Positions 1 to 6,515 of a stretch of 15,996 nucleotides of DNA are shown in pieces. The notes beneath the pieces are model-generated. The model saw only the letters and a list, made by a program, of their open reading frames with translations. It was not told the origin of the DNA and did no database searches. How positions within the stretch are numbered: the first letter of the stretch is position 1; each line of letters opens with the position of its first letter. A program made the translations under genes and the position numbers. The stretch covers positions 1 through 15,996 of the forward strand of contig CAMWIB010000010.1 in the NCBI GenBank assembly GCA_947174215.1, given 5' to 3'. The DNA comes from an uncultured Clostridia bacterium. Its GTDB lineage: Bacteria > Bacillota > Clostridia > Christensenellales > CAG-917.

Positions 1-462
1 GCTATTATTGACATAATTCCCGTAGTCTACACTCTCGCCGCCAATCATCGATACGAAATTTTTTCCGCACAAAGCAAGTATATGCGTAAGCATTGCTGTC
101 GTAGTAGTCTTTCCGTGCGTACCTGCAATTCCTACGACTTGCGAATAGTCCTTTGACACCTCGCGCAAAAACTCCTGTCTTTCAAGAGTTGGAATATTAT
201 GCTCGCGCGCGAAAACAAGCTCCGCGTTATCCCACTTTATCGCCGACGAGTAAACAACCATATCAGCGCCGTTTATCATCGAAGCGTTCTCGCCCTCGCA
301 TATTTTCACTCCGCGTTCCATAAGCCTTGCACACAGATTATTGAGCTTTGCGTCGCTTCCGCTCACCTCCGCACCGCTATCCATCGCAAGTTTTGCAAGC
401 GCGTTCACCCCAACGCCGCCAATACCGATAAAATGTATTTTCTTATCCTTCAAATTCGTCAT
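1..462 (-). CDS. murC: UDP-N-acetylmuramate--L-alanine ligase, 5' part (runs off the window)
   Basis: The product is a cytoplasmic ATP-dependent ligase that adds L-alanine to UDP-MurNAc, the first step of peptidoglycan stem-peptide synthesis. Reading the minus strand gives 154 N-terminal residues (of about 450 usual). Residues 10-18 are a dinucleotide-fold glycine loop (HFIGIGGVG), and 114-121 are the Mur ligase P-loop GTHGKTTT, followed by an SMIGG stretch. The family often has M-S after the glycine loop; here it is V-N. The start is the ATG at 460-462, because an in-frame stop lies three codons upstream and the glycine loop sits at the usual distance. No Shine-Dalgarno site precedes it; a -10-like TATAGT lies five bases upstream. 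The gene is divergent from spoVG. The 3' two thirds are outside the window. The identity is secure from the two motifs together. Confidence 0.95.
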   Translation of the reverse strand, partial: MTNLKDKKIHFIGIGGVGVNALAKLAMDSGAEVSGSDAKLNNLCARLMERGVKICEGENASMINGADMVVYSSAIKWDNAELVFAREHNIPTLERQEFLREVSKDYSQVVGIAGTHGKTTTTAMLTHILALCGKNFVSMIGGESVDYGNYVNNS

Positions 463-467
463 ACGCC

Positions 468-497
468 ACTATATGAGTCGCAAAATAAATTTGACAG
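468..497 (-). promoter_or_regulatory. Possible murC promoter, close to the start codon
   Basis: On the minus strand CTGTCA (492-497) and TATAGT (468-473) are separated by 18 bases, and TATAGT ends five bases before the murC ATG. This matches sigma-A boxes at 4/6 and 5/6. If used, transcription would begin within or just after the ATG, which argues either for a leaderless start or for another promoter upstream. It is weaker than the comparable arrangements at 2968-2996 and 9182-9209. Confidence 0.3.
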
Positions 498-587
498 TGA
501 ACGCCATATTTTAGTTTTGTATAAACACTCTTTTCAGTCGTCAGATTAGCCATAAAATTGTTTTGCGGGTATTTGAAAAATTTAGGC

Positions 588-616
588 TTGAAATGGACAC
601 AATAGTATGGTAATCT
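588..616 (+). promoter_or_regulatory. Possible spoVG promoter
   Basis: TTGAAA (588-593) is followed after 17 bases by TAATCT (611-616), which puts the transcript start near 623, upstream of the ribosome-binding site TGGAGGG (631-637). The -10 box is poor. A perfect TATAAT at 622-627 is too close to the ribosome-binding site to serve. In Bacillus subtilis spoVG is transcribed by sigma-H; I do not see a convincing sigma-H pair here. Confidence 0.25.
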
Positions 617-646
617 TTATTTATAATAAGTGGAGGGAAAACCCTT

Positions 647-919
647 ATGATAACAATTACAGACGTAAAAATCCGCATGGTGAATGCAGAGAACAGCAAA
701 CTTCGCGCAGTGGCGTCCATCATCATCGACGACTGTCTTGCCTTGCACGACATCAAGATTATCGAAGGCAACGACGGCGAGTTTATCGCAATGCCTTCCA
801 GAAAGACTCCGAGCGGCGAGTTTAAGGACATTGCACATCCGATAAACACTGAAACGCGCGAGCTTATGCGTGACGTTATCCTCAAAGCATATAAGCATAG
901 CTTGGAAGAAAACGCATAA
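647..919 (+). CDS. spoVG: SpoVG family regulator
   Basis: This is a 90-residue protein of normal family length (about 84-100). SpoVG is a small cytoplasmic nucleic-acid-binding protein; it acts in septation and sporulation in Bacillus and as a broader regulator in non-sporulating Bacillota. The family signature is visible: N-terminal ITDVKIRMV, the central run RAVASIIIDDCLALHDIKI, then FIAMPSRKT and DIAHPIN, ending in a helical tail. The start has a good ribosome-binding site (GGAGG at 632-636, 10 bases before the ATG). An alternative frame over the same bases gives no recognisable protein. It is divergent from murC, an association that fits the known clustering of spoVG with cell-envelope and nucleotide-sugar genes in Bacillota. 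A terminator lies about 170 bases downstream. Confidence 0.95.
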   Translation: MITITDVKIRMVNAENSKLRAVASIIIDDCLALHDIKIIEGNDGEFIAMPSRKTPSGEFKDIAHPINTETRELMRDVILKAYKHSLEENA

Positions 920-1090
920 ACTAAGCTTTCACCTAAATACACGGTTTTACGGCAAATCACGTTGAGAAATTGACCGCTGATTGAGTTTTCGTATTGCAAA
1001 TATACCCCACAAAACACGGCGGTTGTGCGGATATCCATACAAAGCCCCATAAAATAACCCACTTTTAACCAGATACGGTGACAAATTAAA
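920..1090. other. Intergenic stretch after spoVG, no clear gene
   Basis: About 500 bases separate spoVG from the next gene. This first third has no start codon with a ribosome-binding site and no recognised RNA. A minus-strand frame is open from a stop near 1129-1131 to a TAA near 949 without an ATG; it is discussed in the findings. The rest of the gap holds the terminator at 1091-1126 and the palindrome at 1315-1413; between those two I see only AT-rich sequence. Confidence 0.4.
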
Positions 1091-1126
1091 GCTTGCAAAA
1101 TCCCCAAGGTTTTGCAAGCGTTTTTG
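1091..1126 (+). terminator. Rho-independent terminator, probably for spoVG
   Basis: GCTTGCAAAA (1091-1100) pairs perfectly over 10 bp with TTTTGCAAGC (1110-1119) around a nine-base loop, followed by GTTTTTG. It lies about 170 bases after spoVG, with no gene between. Confidence 0.7.
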
Positions 1127-1314
1127 CTCTCAATGGAAAATAATAGACATACAAGTATGCACATATTCGCATATATGGCAAATACAATTCATATCAAAAT
1201 TATGACATATTTACATTTGTGAAAATGAAAACACACACTTCTTGTGATTATTATTTATTATCGTTCTTTATCTTGCAGTTGTCACCTTCGGCATTGAAAA
1301 GCAATTATCCTCTT

Positions 1315-1413
1315 CGTCATTGCGAGGCAATTTATTGCCGTGGCAATCCAGACCGTTCAGCCTTTACAAGTGAGTTTCTGGATTGCTTCGTCGCTTCACT
1401 CCTCGCAATGACG
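1315..1413. repeat. Palindromic interspersed repeat (CGTCATTGCGAGG type)
   Basis: This is a 99-bp imperfect palindrome. The outer arms CGTCATTGCGAGG (1315-1327) and CCTCGCAATGACG (1401-1413) are exact complements over 13 bp, and inner arms GCAATCCAGA (1343-1352) and TCTGGATTGC (1377-1386) over 10 bp. The right arm read on the minus strand (GCGACGAAGCAATCCAG in its middle) is a sequence I know as a recurring intergenic repeat in many unrelated bacteria. A transposase-free hairpin element of this kind is often mis-annotated as a short hypothetical protein. It sits 20 bases beyond the stop codon of the acyl-CoA synthetase gene. Confidence 0.85.
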
Positions 1414-1433
1414 GTCATATAACCTGCACTATA

Positions 1434-2960
1434 TCAACCACCAAACTGCTCTTCTAACTTTTTGACGTCTATCTTGCTTATGCGCGTACGCGGGAACTCC
1501 GCTACGCACTCCACCGCGCTTGGAGTATTCCAGTGCGACATACGGCGAGATATATGCGCAATTACTTCCTTCTTCTGCGCTTCCGTCACGCTTCCCTCTA
1601 TGAGTAGCTTGATAAACGGCTTGCCCTTTACCCTATACTCTATCGCAACGCACTCTGAGATAAACGGAAGCTCTCTTGCGACGCGCTCTATCTCATACGG
1701 GAAAACGTTCATACCCGAAATCTTGATAAGCCTTTTGCGCCTACCCATAAAGTACAGCCTACCCTCGCTATCCTTCTTGCACAGGTCGCCAGTACGTACG
1801 AAACGCTTGCCGTCAAGCCAGACGAACACCTTATCGTCTTCCTCTTGATTGCCGTCAAGATAGCCGTCCATAGTCTGGTCGCCGCTTATGATAAGCTCGC
1901 CGATTTCGCCGACAGGAAGCTCGTTCATATTCTCGTCCACGATACGCGCGTCCACCCCGTTTATGGGATTGCCAACGGACCCCGATACGAAATCTCCCCT
2001 ATGCGTAAGTACGCAAACGGAAGCGGTTTCCGTAAGTCCGTAACCCGGTGAGAGCATTCCGTCCGCGCCGCATTCCTTCATACGCTTATCGAAGCTATGC
2101 ACAAGCTCGTCGCTCACGCTGTCGCCGCCCACGTAGACGTCTTGCAGGCTTGAAATACCCTTCCCCGAAAACTTGGGATATGCAAGCAATTTGGATATCA
2201 TTCTCGGCACGGCAATTACCGTCGTGACCTTGTATCTCGCAATAGCTTTCGTCACCGCCTTAACCTTAAAGCGCGGGACGAGAATCGCCGCCATATTTGA
2301 ACACATCGCCGCGTGAACGCCTACGCACAGCCCGAATGCGTGGAACATAGGAAGCGCGGCAAGCATACGGTTGTTCTCGTTGAATTTGTCGTCAAGATAG
2401 CAAAGCAGATTACCCGCCATAGCGTTTGCGGTGCGAGCGGACAGCTTGATAGTTTTAGGCTCGCCAAACGTGCCGCCGGAGTGCATATAAAACGCAATCT
2501 CACTTCCGTCGCTCTCGTTCGGCACAAACTCCTTTGCGCGAGGCAAACCGATATATCCGTACACGAGGTAGGGACATATTACACGCTTTGCGCCGCCGCA
2601 CTTAGGCGAGAACTTACGGCTGTTTATATCCGACAAAAATACGACCTTGGGATTTTGTTTTTTCACCGCCGCGGCGAACTCGTCCACCGACAAAAGCGGA
2701 TGTATCATAGAAGCGATTGCGCCAATACGCGACAGCGCGTACGTGACGACAACGCTTTGAAGTATATTCGGAAGCGTATGTATTACGATATCTCCCTTTC
2801 TCACGCCAAGAGCATAAAGCCCCGCCGCCACTCGGTCCACTTCCTTGAAAAAGCGCGGGAAGTTCATTTTGCGGCGCGCGTGCGCAACGGCAAGCGTATC
2901 ACCCTTTTTGTGATACGTGCGCATAAAGTCGTATAGCGATTGGTTTATATCAAAATACAT
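1434..2960 (-). CDS. Class I adenylate-forming enzyme, acyl-CoA synthetase (FadD) type
   Basis: This 508-residue enzyme is predicted to activate a carboxylic acid with ATP to an acyl-adenylate and then transfer it to CoA or another thiol. Motifs in order are a P-loop variant HSGGTFGEPK (160-169, like the TGGTTG form of FadD but with Phe for the second Thr), PGYGLTETA (305-313), TGDL (390-393), the hinge region GRRKR (406-410), SGMNVFPYEIE (415-425), and the C-terminal catalytic lysine in RISKID (Lys496), where the usual SGK glycine is absent. The length is normal for a soluble single enzyme. No carrier or condensation domain follows, so this is not an NRPS module. The start at 2960 fits the LYDFMRTYHKKGDTLAV beginning expected of the family. 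There is no Shine-Dalgarno site; the promoter abuts the start codon. The substrate cannot be read from sequence; a medium- or long-chain acid is a guess. Confidence 0.9.
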   Translation of the reverse strand: MYFDINQSLYDFMRTYHKKGDTLAVAHARRKMNFPRFFKEVDRVAAGLYALGVRKGDIVIHTLPNILQSVVVTYALSRIGAIASMIHPLLSVDEFAAAVKKQNPKVVFLSDINSRKFSPKCGGAKRVICPYLVYGYIGLPRAKEFVPNESDGSEIAFYMHSGGTFGEPKTIKLSARTANAMAGNLLCYLDDKFNENNRMLAALPMFHAFGLCVGVHAAMCSNMAAILVPRFKVKAVTKAIARYKVTTVIAVPRMISKLLAYPKFSGKGISSLQDVYVGGDSVSDELVHSFDKRMKECGADGMLSPGYGLTETASVCVLTHRGDFVSGSVGNPINGVDARIVDENMNELPVGEIGELIISGDQTMDGYLDGNQEEDDKVFVWLDGKRFVRTGDLCKKDSEGRLYFMGRRKRLIKISGMNVFPYEIERVARELPFISECVAIEYRVKGKPFIKLLIEGSVTEAQKKEVIAHISRRMSHWNTPSAVECVAEFPRTRISKIDVKKLEEQFGG

Positions 2961-2967
2961 AATATAT

Positions 2968-2996
2968 ATTATAATTTACAAATTTCGCACCGTCAA
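2968..2996 (-). promoter_or_regulatory. Near-consensus sigma-A promoter abutting the acyl-CoA synthetase start
   Basis: On the minus strand TTGACG (2991-2996), a spacer of exactly 17 bases, and a perfect TATAAT (2968-2973) are followed by seven bases and then the ATG (2960-2958). The expected initiation point is 2960-2961, the first base of the start codon or the base before it. This implies a leaderless message. Confidence 0.75.
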
Positions 2997-3057
2997 CACA
3001 CTGAATCAATCATCAAAATATTAAAAGCCGTTTTTCAAAAAAAAGTTTTATACGCCT

Positions 3058-3087
3058 GTATAAATCAGAGTTTTGCCGTCAATAATA
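3058..3087 (+). promoter_or_regulatory. Possible forespore-type promoter of the M23 gene
   Basis: GTATA (3058-3062) is followed after 18 bases by AATAATA (3081-3087). This resembles the GNATA / CATNNTA boxes of the forespore sigma factors (F/G) better than a sigma-A promoter. The leader would be only about 15 bases, just enough for the TTGGAGG ribosome-binding site. Short matches like this arise by chance in AT-rich DNA. Confidence 0.25.
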
Positions 3088-3108
3088 GTGTCATCTTGGA
3101 GGTACAAT

Positions 3109-3780
3109 ATGAGCAAATTTTCAGTTGCAGCAAAACGCTTCGGCGGCTTTATGAAACGCAACGCATTCTATTTTCTTATCATTCTTTGCATAGCATCAGT
3201 TGCTACGGTTATCGCACTCGCGGTGACGCACGATTCAACGGGTACGCCTGACAGCGGTTTGAACAGCGGCGACGATGACAACCAAACGGTCATCAATCCG
3301 GAACCGGACGACAACAAGCCTACGCCCGACAAACCCGATAATCCCACTCCGCCAATCAAAAAGCTGACGTTTATAAGTCCCTGCAACGGTACGATTTCGC
3401 TCAGCTACGACGAAACGAAGTTCGTATGGTTCAACAGCAGTCTTAATCAGTTTGAAACCCACTGCGCACTCGACTATACGTCAACCGACCTCAACGTCTA
3501 TGCGTCTGCGGACGGCGTAATCAAGGAAACGGGCTACTCTGAACTCGAAGGCAACTACGTCGTTATCGAACACGAGGAAGGCTACACCACGAAGTATATG
3601 TCACTTGAAGCGCCCTCTACTCTCGAAGTAGGCGCGACCGTACAGCAAGGTCAGCTTCTCGGCAAGATGTCCGCAACCAACGGCAAGGAGTCACTCAGCG
3701 GCGCACACCTGCACTTCGAAATGTATAAGAACGGCGAAGTTATCAATCCCCTCGACGTACTCGTACTCGAAGAAAAGTGA
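3109..3780 (+). CDS. spoIIQ: Membrane-anchored M23 peptidase-family protein, SpoIIQ-like
   Basis: The protein has 223 residues. It begins with a short basic cytoplasmic end and one membrane segment (about 20-40), continues with an acidic, Pro/Asp-rich linker (42-83), then an M23/LytM domain (about 86-218). HxxxD (His118, Asp122) and HLHFE (His200, His202) are present, but the helper His of the usual Y-x-H-L stretch is replaced (YMSL, 163-166). The NSSLNQFETH run before the first His and the absence of that helper His resemble SpoIIQ, the forespore half of the SpoIIQ-SpoIIIAH channel needed for engulfment. The start is the ATG with TTGGAGG (3096-3102) six bases upstream; an upstream in-frame TTG at 3073 has no ribosome-binding site and would add 12 unlikely residues. 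The family is sure; the SpoIIQ assignment is likely but rests on motif reading. A cell-wall hydrolase is the alternative. Confidence 0.7.
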   Translation: MSKFSVAAKRFGGFMKRNAFYFLIILCIASVATVIALAVTHDSTGTPDSGLNSGDDDNQTVINPEPDDNKPTPDKPDNPTPPIKKLTFISPCNGTISLSYDETKFVWFNSSLNQFETHCALDYTSTDLNVYASADGVIKETGYSELEGNYVVIEHEEGYTTKYMSLEAPSTLEVGATVQQGQLLGKMSATNGKESLSGAHLHFEMYKNGEVINPLDVLVLEEK

Positions 3781-3827
3781 GCAAAATCTACAAAATTCAC
3801 CTAAGACGAATATAATCTCCCCCTTAT

Positions 3828-3859
3828 CAAAAAGGCGACAGCAAGCTGTCGTCTTTTTG
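3828..3859 (+). terminator. Rho-independent terminator of the M23 gene
   Basis: CAAAAAGGCGACAGC (3828-3842) pairs with GCTGTCGTCTTTTTG (3845-3859) with one G-U pair, ending in a T run. The A run on the other side lets it work in both directions, as suits its place between convergent genes. Confidence 0.85.
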
Positions 3860-3978
3860 AATATTTTGTATAAGCTTGTTTAATCTCTCATTAAAAACTA
3901 CCCGCTCGTGCGCATCGAAATTTACGCGTTTACTATATCGTTACGTTTAATACTTCTACATTCAAAGCGATTACGCAC

Positions 3979-4007
3979 AAAAAAAACGCCGTCCATATAG
4001 GACGGCG
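3979..4007 (-). terminator. Rho-independent terminator of the dehydrogenase/HAD operon
   Basis: On the minus strand an 8-bp GC-rich stem (CGCCGTCC at 3987-3994 with GGACGGCG at 4000-4007, five-base loop) is followed by eight T. It begins 14 bases beyond the stop codon of the HAD gene. Confidence 0.9.
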
Positions 4008-4021
4008 CATTCAATATTTTA

Positions 4022-4813
4022 TCATTCACTTATGAGTGCAGGAATTATATCCTTAACCTTTGCAAAAACGTAATCGGGCTTAATCTTTGACTTCGGAAGC
4101 ATATCCTCCGTCGTTTCTCCAGACAGCACGAGAGTTGACACAAATCCGCAGTTTTTGCCGAACGCTACGTCCGTATACAGTCTGTCGCCGACCATTGCAA
4201 TCTTCTTTGCGGGGAGATTGTACTTGCGCGCAAGTCTTTCACCTGCGGTCTTGTGCGGCTTACCCATAATGACGTCGGGCGTTCTGCCAACGGTCAGGCG
4301 TATCATCTCGATGAACGAGCCTACGTCGGGCATAGGACACTCGGGCGCAGGACAGAAGAAGTCGGGGTGAGTTGCGATATAAGGCACGCCCTTGCTCAGA
4401 TGCTTGCAGAACTCGTACAGTCTGTCGTATGACAGCGAGGTATCGAAGCCAAGCACGCATACGTCGGGATAATCCTCGACAAGCTCTATTCCGTACAGCT
4501 CGAACTCCTTACGCAGTCTGTCGTTGCCAAGCAGGTATACGCGGCTTGAACGATAGTTATCCAGAATATATTCGCAGGTGACCTGCCCGCTCGTGTAAAT
4601 CTCATCGGAATACGTTCTGAGTCCCAGATGATTCAAACGCGCAATGTAGTCCGTATGCATACGCGAGCTGTTGTTCGTAAAGAAACAGATACGCTTGCCC
4701 ATCTTGCGAAGTTGATTGATTGCTTCAAACGAACCGTCTATCTCCTCGTCGCCGATATACACCGTGCCGTCAAGGTCAAATACGAACAATTCTACGTCTT
4801 TTATGTTTTTCAT
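4022..4813 (-). CDS. HAD superfamily subclass IIA phosphatase (NagD-like)
   Basis: This is a 263-residue cytoplasmic hydrolase, predicted to remove phosphate from a small metabolite. All four HAD motifs are seen: DLDGT (Asp13 nucleophile, Asp15 acid/base), TNNSS (46-50), Lys185 in GKPHK, and GDRLYTD (Asp210, Asp215) for magnesium. The cap carries ATHPDFFCPAP (147-157) and DVGSFIEMI, typical of subclass IIA (NagD, phosphoglycolate or glycerol-phosphate phosphatases). It starts at an ATG with AAGGAAGG directly upstream, 22 bases after the stop of the dehydrogenase-like gene, so the two are very probably co-transcribed. That context makes a glycerol phosphate or related triose-derived phosphate a reasonable guess, but HAD-IIA substrate ranges are broad. 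Confidence 0.92.
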   Translation of the reverse strand: MKNIKDVELFVFDLDGTVYIGDEEIDGSFEAINQLRKMGKRICFFTNNSSRMHTDYIARLNHLGLRTYSDEIYTSGQVTCEYILDNYRSSRVYLLGNDRLRKEFELYGIELVEDYPDVCVLGFDTSLSYDRLYEFCKHLSKGVPYIATHPDFFCPAPECPMPDVGSFIEMIRLTVGRTPDVIMGKPHKTAGERLARKYNLPAKKIAMVGDRLYTDVAFGKNCGFVSTLVLSGETTEDMLPKSKIKPDYVFAKVKDIIPALISE

Positions 4814-4835
4814 TTCCTTCCTTAGTGCCGTACTT

Positions 4836-5942
4836 TCAAATCTTTGCCGTCACGCCCGAGGCATACGCGAAGCCGAGCAAGCTTTCACTCAGCGACCCTG
4901 CCAGCGTAAGTCCCGACAACAAATCCCGACAGGTTATTTCGCTTTTCAGCCAGTATCCCGCGTCGGGGTACAGCCTGCGCCAGAATCTCTGCGCCGTGCG
5001 AAAGTCAATAGAGCCGAGCTTGTCAAGCAAATCCGTACGGTATTCACTCAATATATAACTTATTCTAAAATATACGTTTACGTCAAAAAAGTCAACTCTT
5101 TTGCCACGTTTAGGCTCGTAACCGAGATTATCTATGATATCCGCCGCAACCTCTCTGCACGCGGGCGGCATAACGTCAATGGACGGTGCGCCGAGATATG
5201 CGGAATAGAAGGCGGCAATAAGTGCGCCGCACAAAAACTTATATTCTCCGATGAGTCTTGGCCGCTTGCCGCTATCGAGGGCGGAAGCGTACATAAGCTC
5301 GGACATAATCTGCGCGCTGTCTACGCGTCTGTCAACGGATATTTCAAGCAGACTGTACGCAAGCTCGCAAAGCTCGATATTGGTTTGCGGCTGTACTAAT
5401 TTCAACGCCGACGGCTTTGCAAGAACCTTGCTTGCAAAAAAGCTCTCGAACGCCGCAAGCGGCTGTGAAAGCAATATACCGTATCCCGCCGCAATACACG
5501 AAGAAGGACATTTGCCAAGCACTTTTCCGTCAATAAACACCATTTTAGGCGCATTGTCGCACATTATCGTGTCGGTAGACGGCGCGGTTAAAAACATCGT
5601 CCACTCTACGTCGAGCTTAGAGGCAATTTCCTTTGCTGCATTTGCCGCAGTTCCCGCACCCACTGCGAAAACGTGGCGCACGTACTCGGGTACGCTGTCG
5701 CATTTCTCCGTATTCCCGTGCCGCAGTGACGACACCGCCTGTACGAAAACGCGGTATCCGCTCGACTTCAATTCTTTGATTATGTCATCGGCTACCCCGC
5801 TCACGTTCCTGTCATAAATAAGACAAAGCGCCCCCTCAGAGAAGCGGTGATTGAAGCAGGATACGATTTGACCTATCAAACCGTCCCCGATATAAATCTC
5901 CGCGTCTTTGAGAGTGCGCTTTTTTGCTCGCATACTGTCCAT
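4836..5942 (-). CDS. Divergent glycerol-1-phosphate dehydrogenase-like protein, metal site apparently lost
   Basis: This 368-residue protein has the length and order of elements of the iron-containing alcohol dehydrogenase / sn-glycerol-1-phosphate dehydrogenase (AraM) fold. An N-terminal Rossmann-like part has HVFAVGAGTAANAAKEIASK (90-109) where the family has GGGSxxDxAK, and TAPSTDT (119-125) sits where it has a PT-x-x-S-x-D nucleotide-site motif. A helical C-terminal half follows. The ligands of the catalytic metal look replaced: AAGYGIL (151-157) stands where GxGD provides Asp, and KRPRLIGEY-KFLC stands where a S-G-x-E-H...H stretch provides His. The Glu is kept, the His is not. It may be inactive, metal-independent, or regulatory. 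The start at 5942 has AAGG about 10 bases upstream; a second ATG at 5933 is possible. It is the first gene of an operon with the HAD phosphatase. Confidence 0.7.
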   Translation of the reverse strand: MDSMRAKKRTLKDAEIYIGDGLIGQIVSCFNHRFSEGALCLIYDRNVSGVADDIIKELKSSGYRVFVQAVSSLRHGNTEKCDSVPEYVRHVFAVGAGTAANAAKEIASKLDVEWTMFLTAPSTDTIMCDNAPKMVFIDGKVLGKCPSSCIAAGYGILLSQPLAAFESFFASKVLAKPSALKLVQPQTNIELCELAYSLLEISVDRRVDSAQIMSELMYASALDSGKRPRLIGEYKFLCGALIAAFYSAYLGAPSIDVMPPACREVAADIIDNLGYEPKRGKRVDFFDVNVYFRISYILSEYRTDLLDKLGSIDFRTAQRFWRRLYPDAGYWLKSEITCRDLLSGLTLAGSLSESLLGFAYASGVTAKI

Positions 5943-6068
5943 ATCACACCAACCTTACAGGTTTTTGCACGGACGGAAAAAGTCCGTTGCTCTTAGAAAA
6001 TATCACCTTATACGCAAGGTATGTTGGCTTGTTTTGCGGAATTTGCGAGTTTTGTGTCTTTTACTTAA

Positions 6069-6377
6069 TTATTTTTTGACGTAGGTCTTGCACTTTGTGG
6101 AAAACGCCGTATCTCTCACGTCAATCTGTTCGTTCGCGCAAAGACCGCTGTTGTTGAAGGCGCAGTCCGTAGCCGAACACTGTACGAGGGATTCGAGGTC
6201 GTTTTCATAAACGTCGTTACCCGCTTCCACGTCTACGAAGTTCTGAGCGAGCGCGCCGCCCTCACGCTTGATACGGCTGACGCACTTTGCGTGGTCGCTG
6301 ATTGAGATTACGCCTGCAAGGCACTTGTTTTTGAGATTGTGTTCACAATTTGAAGTTGCACAATTTATCTGCTTCAT
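6069..6377 (-). CDS. DUF1540 protein with two Cys4 modules
   Basis: This 102-residue protein holds two copies of a small four-cysteine domain: C6-x4-C-x7-C-x12-C32 and C67-x4-C-x7-C-x15-C96. This is the DUF1540 pattern, common in Clostridia and thought to bind metal, with no established function. An acidic spacer (about 46-64) joins the modules. The start at 6377 is chosen because GGAGGA lies just upstream (6383-6388) and the first Cys module follows at once. The longer frame from 6449 would add 24 residues unlike the family. It stands alone, with about 120 bases to the next gene on the same strand. Confidence 0.85.
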   Translation of the reverse strand: MKQINCATSNCEHNLKNKCLAGVISISDHAKCVSRIKREGGALAQNFVDVEAGNDVYENDLESLVQCSATDCAFNNSGLCANEQIDVRDTAFSTKCKTYVKK

Positions 6378-6474
6378 ACTTCCTCCGTTGCGCATAGCGC
6401 ATAGTGTTTTTTTCTTTATTATGTCCAAAAGTTTTATTTCTACACTCATATGGCGTTTTCCAAAGACTTTTTCA

Positions 6475-6503
6475 TTGCGTAATGCGCGACCGTGTGCTAA
6501 AAT
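6475..6503 (+). promoter_or_regulatory. Promoter of rplI (and probably trmN6-rsmI)
   Basis: TTGCGT (6475-6480), 17 bases, then TAAAAT (6498-6503) gives a good sigma-A promoter with a leader of about 58 bases before rplI. No later promoter is evident before trmN6. Confidence 0.55.
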
Positions 6504-6515
6504 ATAAATGCTTTA

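Noticed and set aside
541..1164. 207-codon frame antisense to spoVG
   Set aside because: It overlaps the whole of spoVG on the other strand and has no ribosome-binding site or recognisable domain.
1219..1422. 67-codon frame ending in a LDCFVASLLAMT-type sequence
   Set aside because: The second half is only the translation of the palindromic repeat at 1315-1413; such frames are a known source of false hypothetical proteins.
3073..3108. Upstream TTG start for the M23 gene
   Set aside because: No ribosome-binding site there, whereas the ATG at 3109 has TTGGAGG at the right distance and begins a normal membrane-anchor sequence.
5967..5990. Hairpin ACGGAC/GTCCGT upstream of the dehydrogenase-like gene as a terminator of DUF1540
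   Set aside because: On the minus strand it is followed by A, not T, and the stem has a bulge; at most a leader hairpin.
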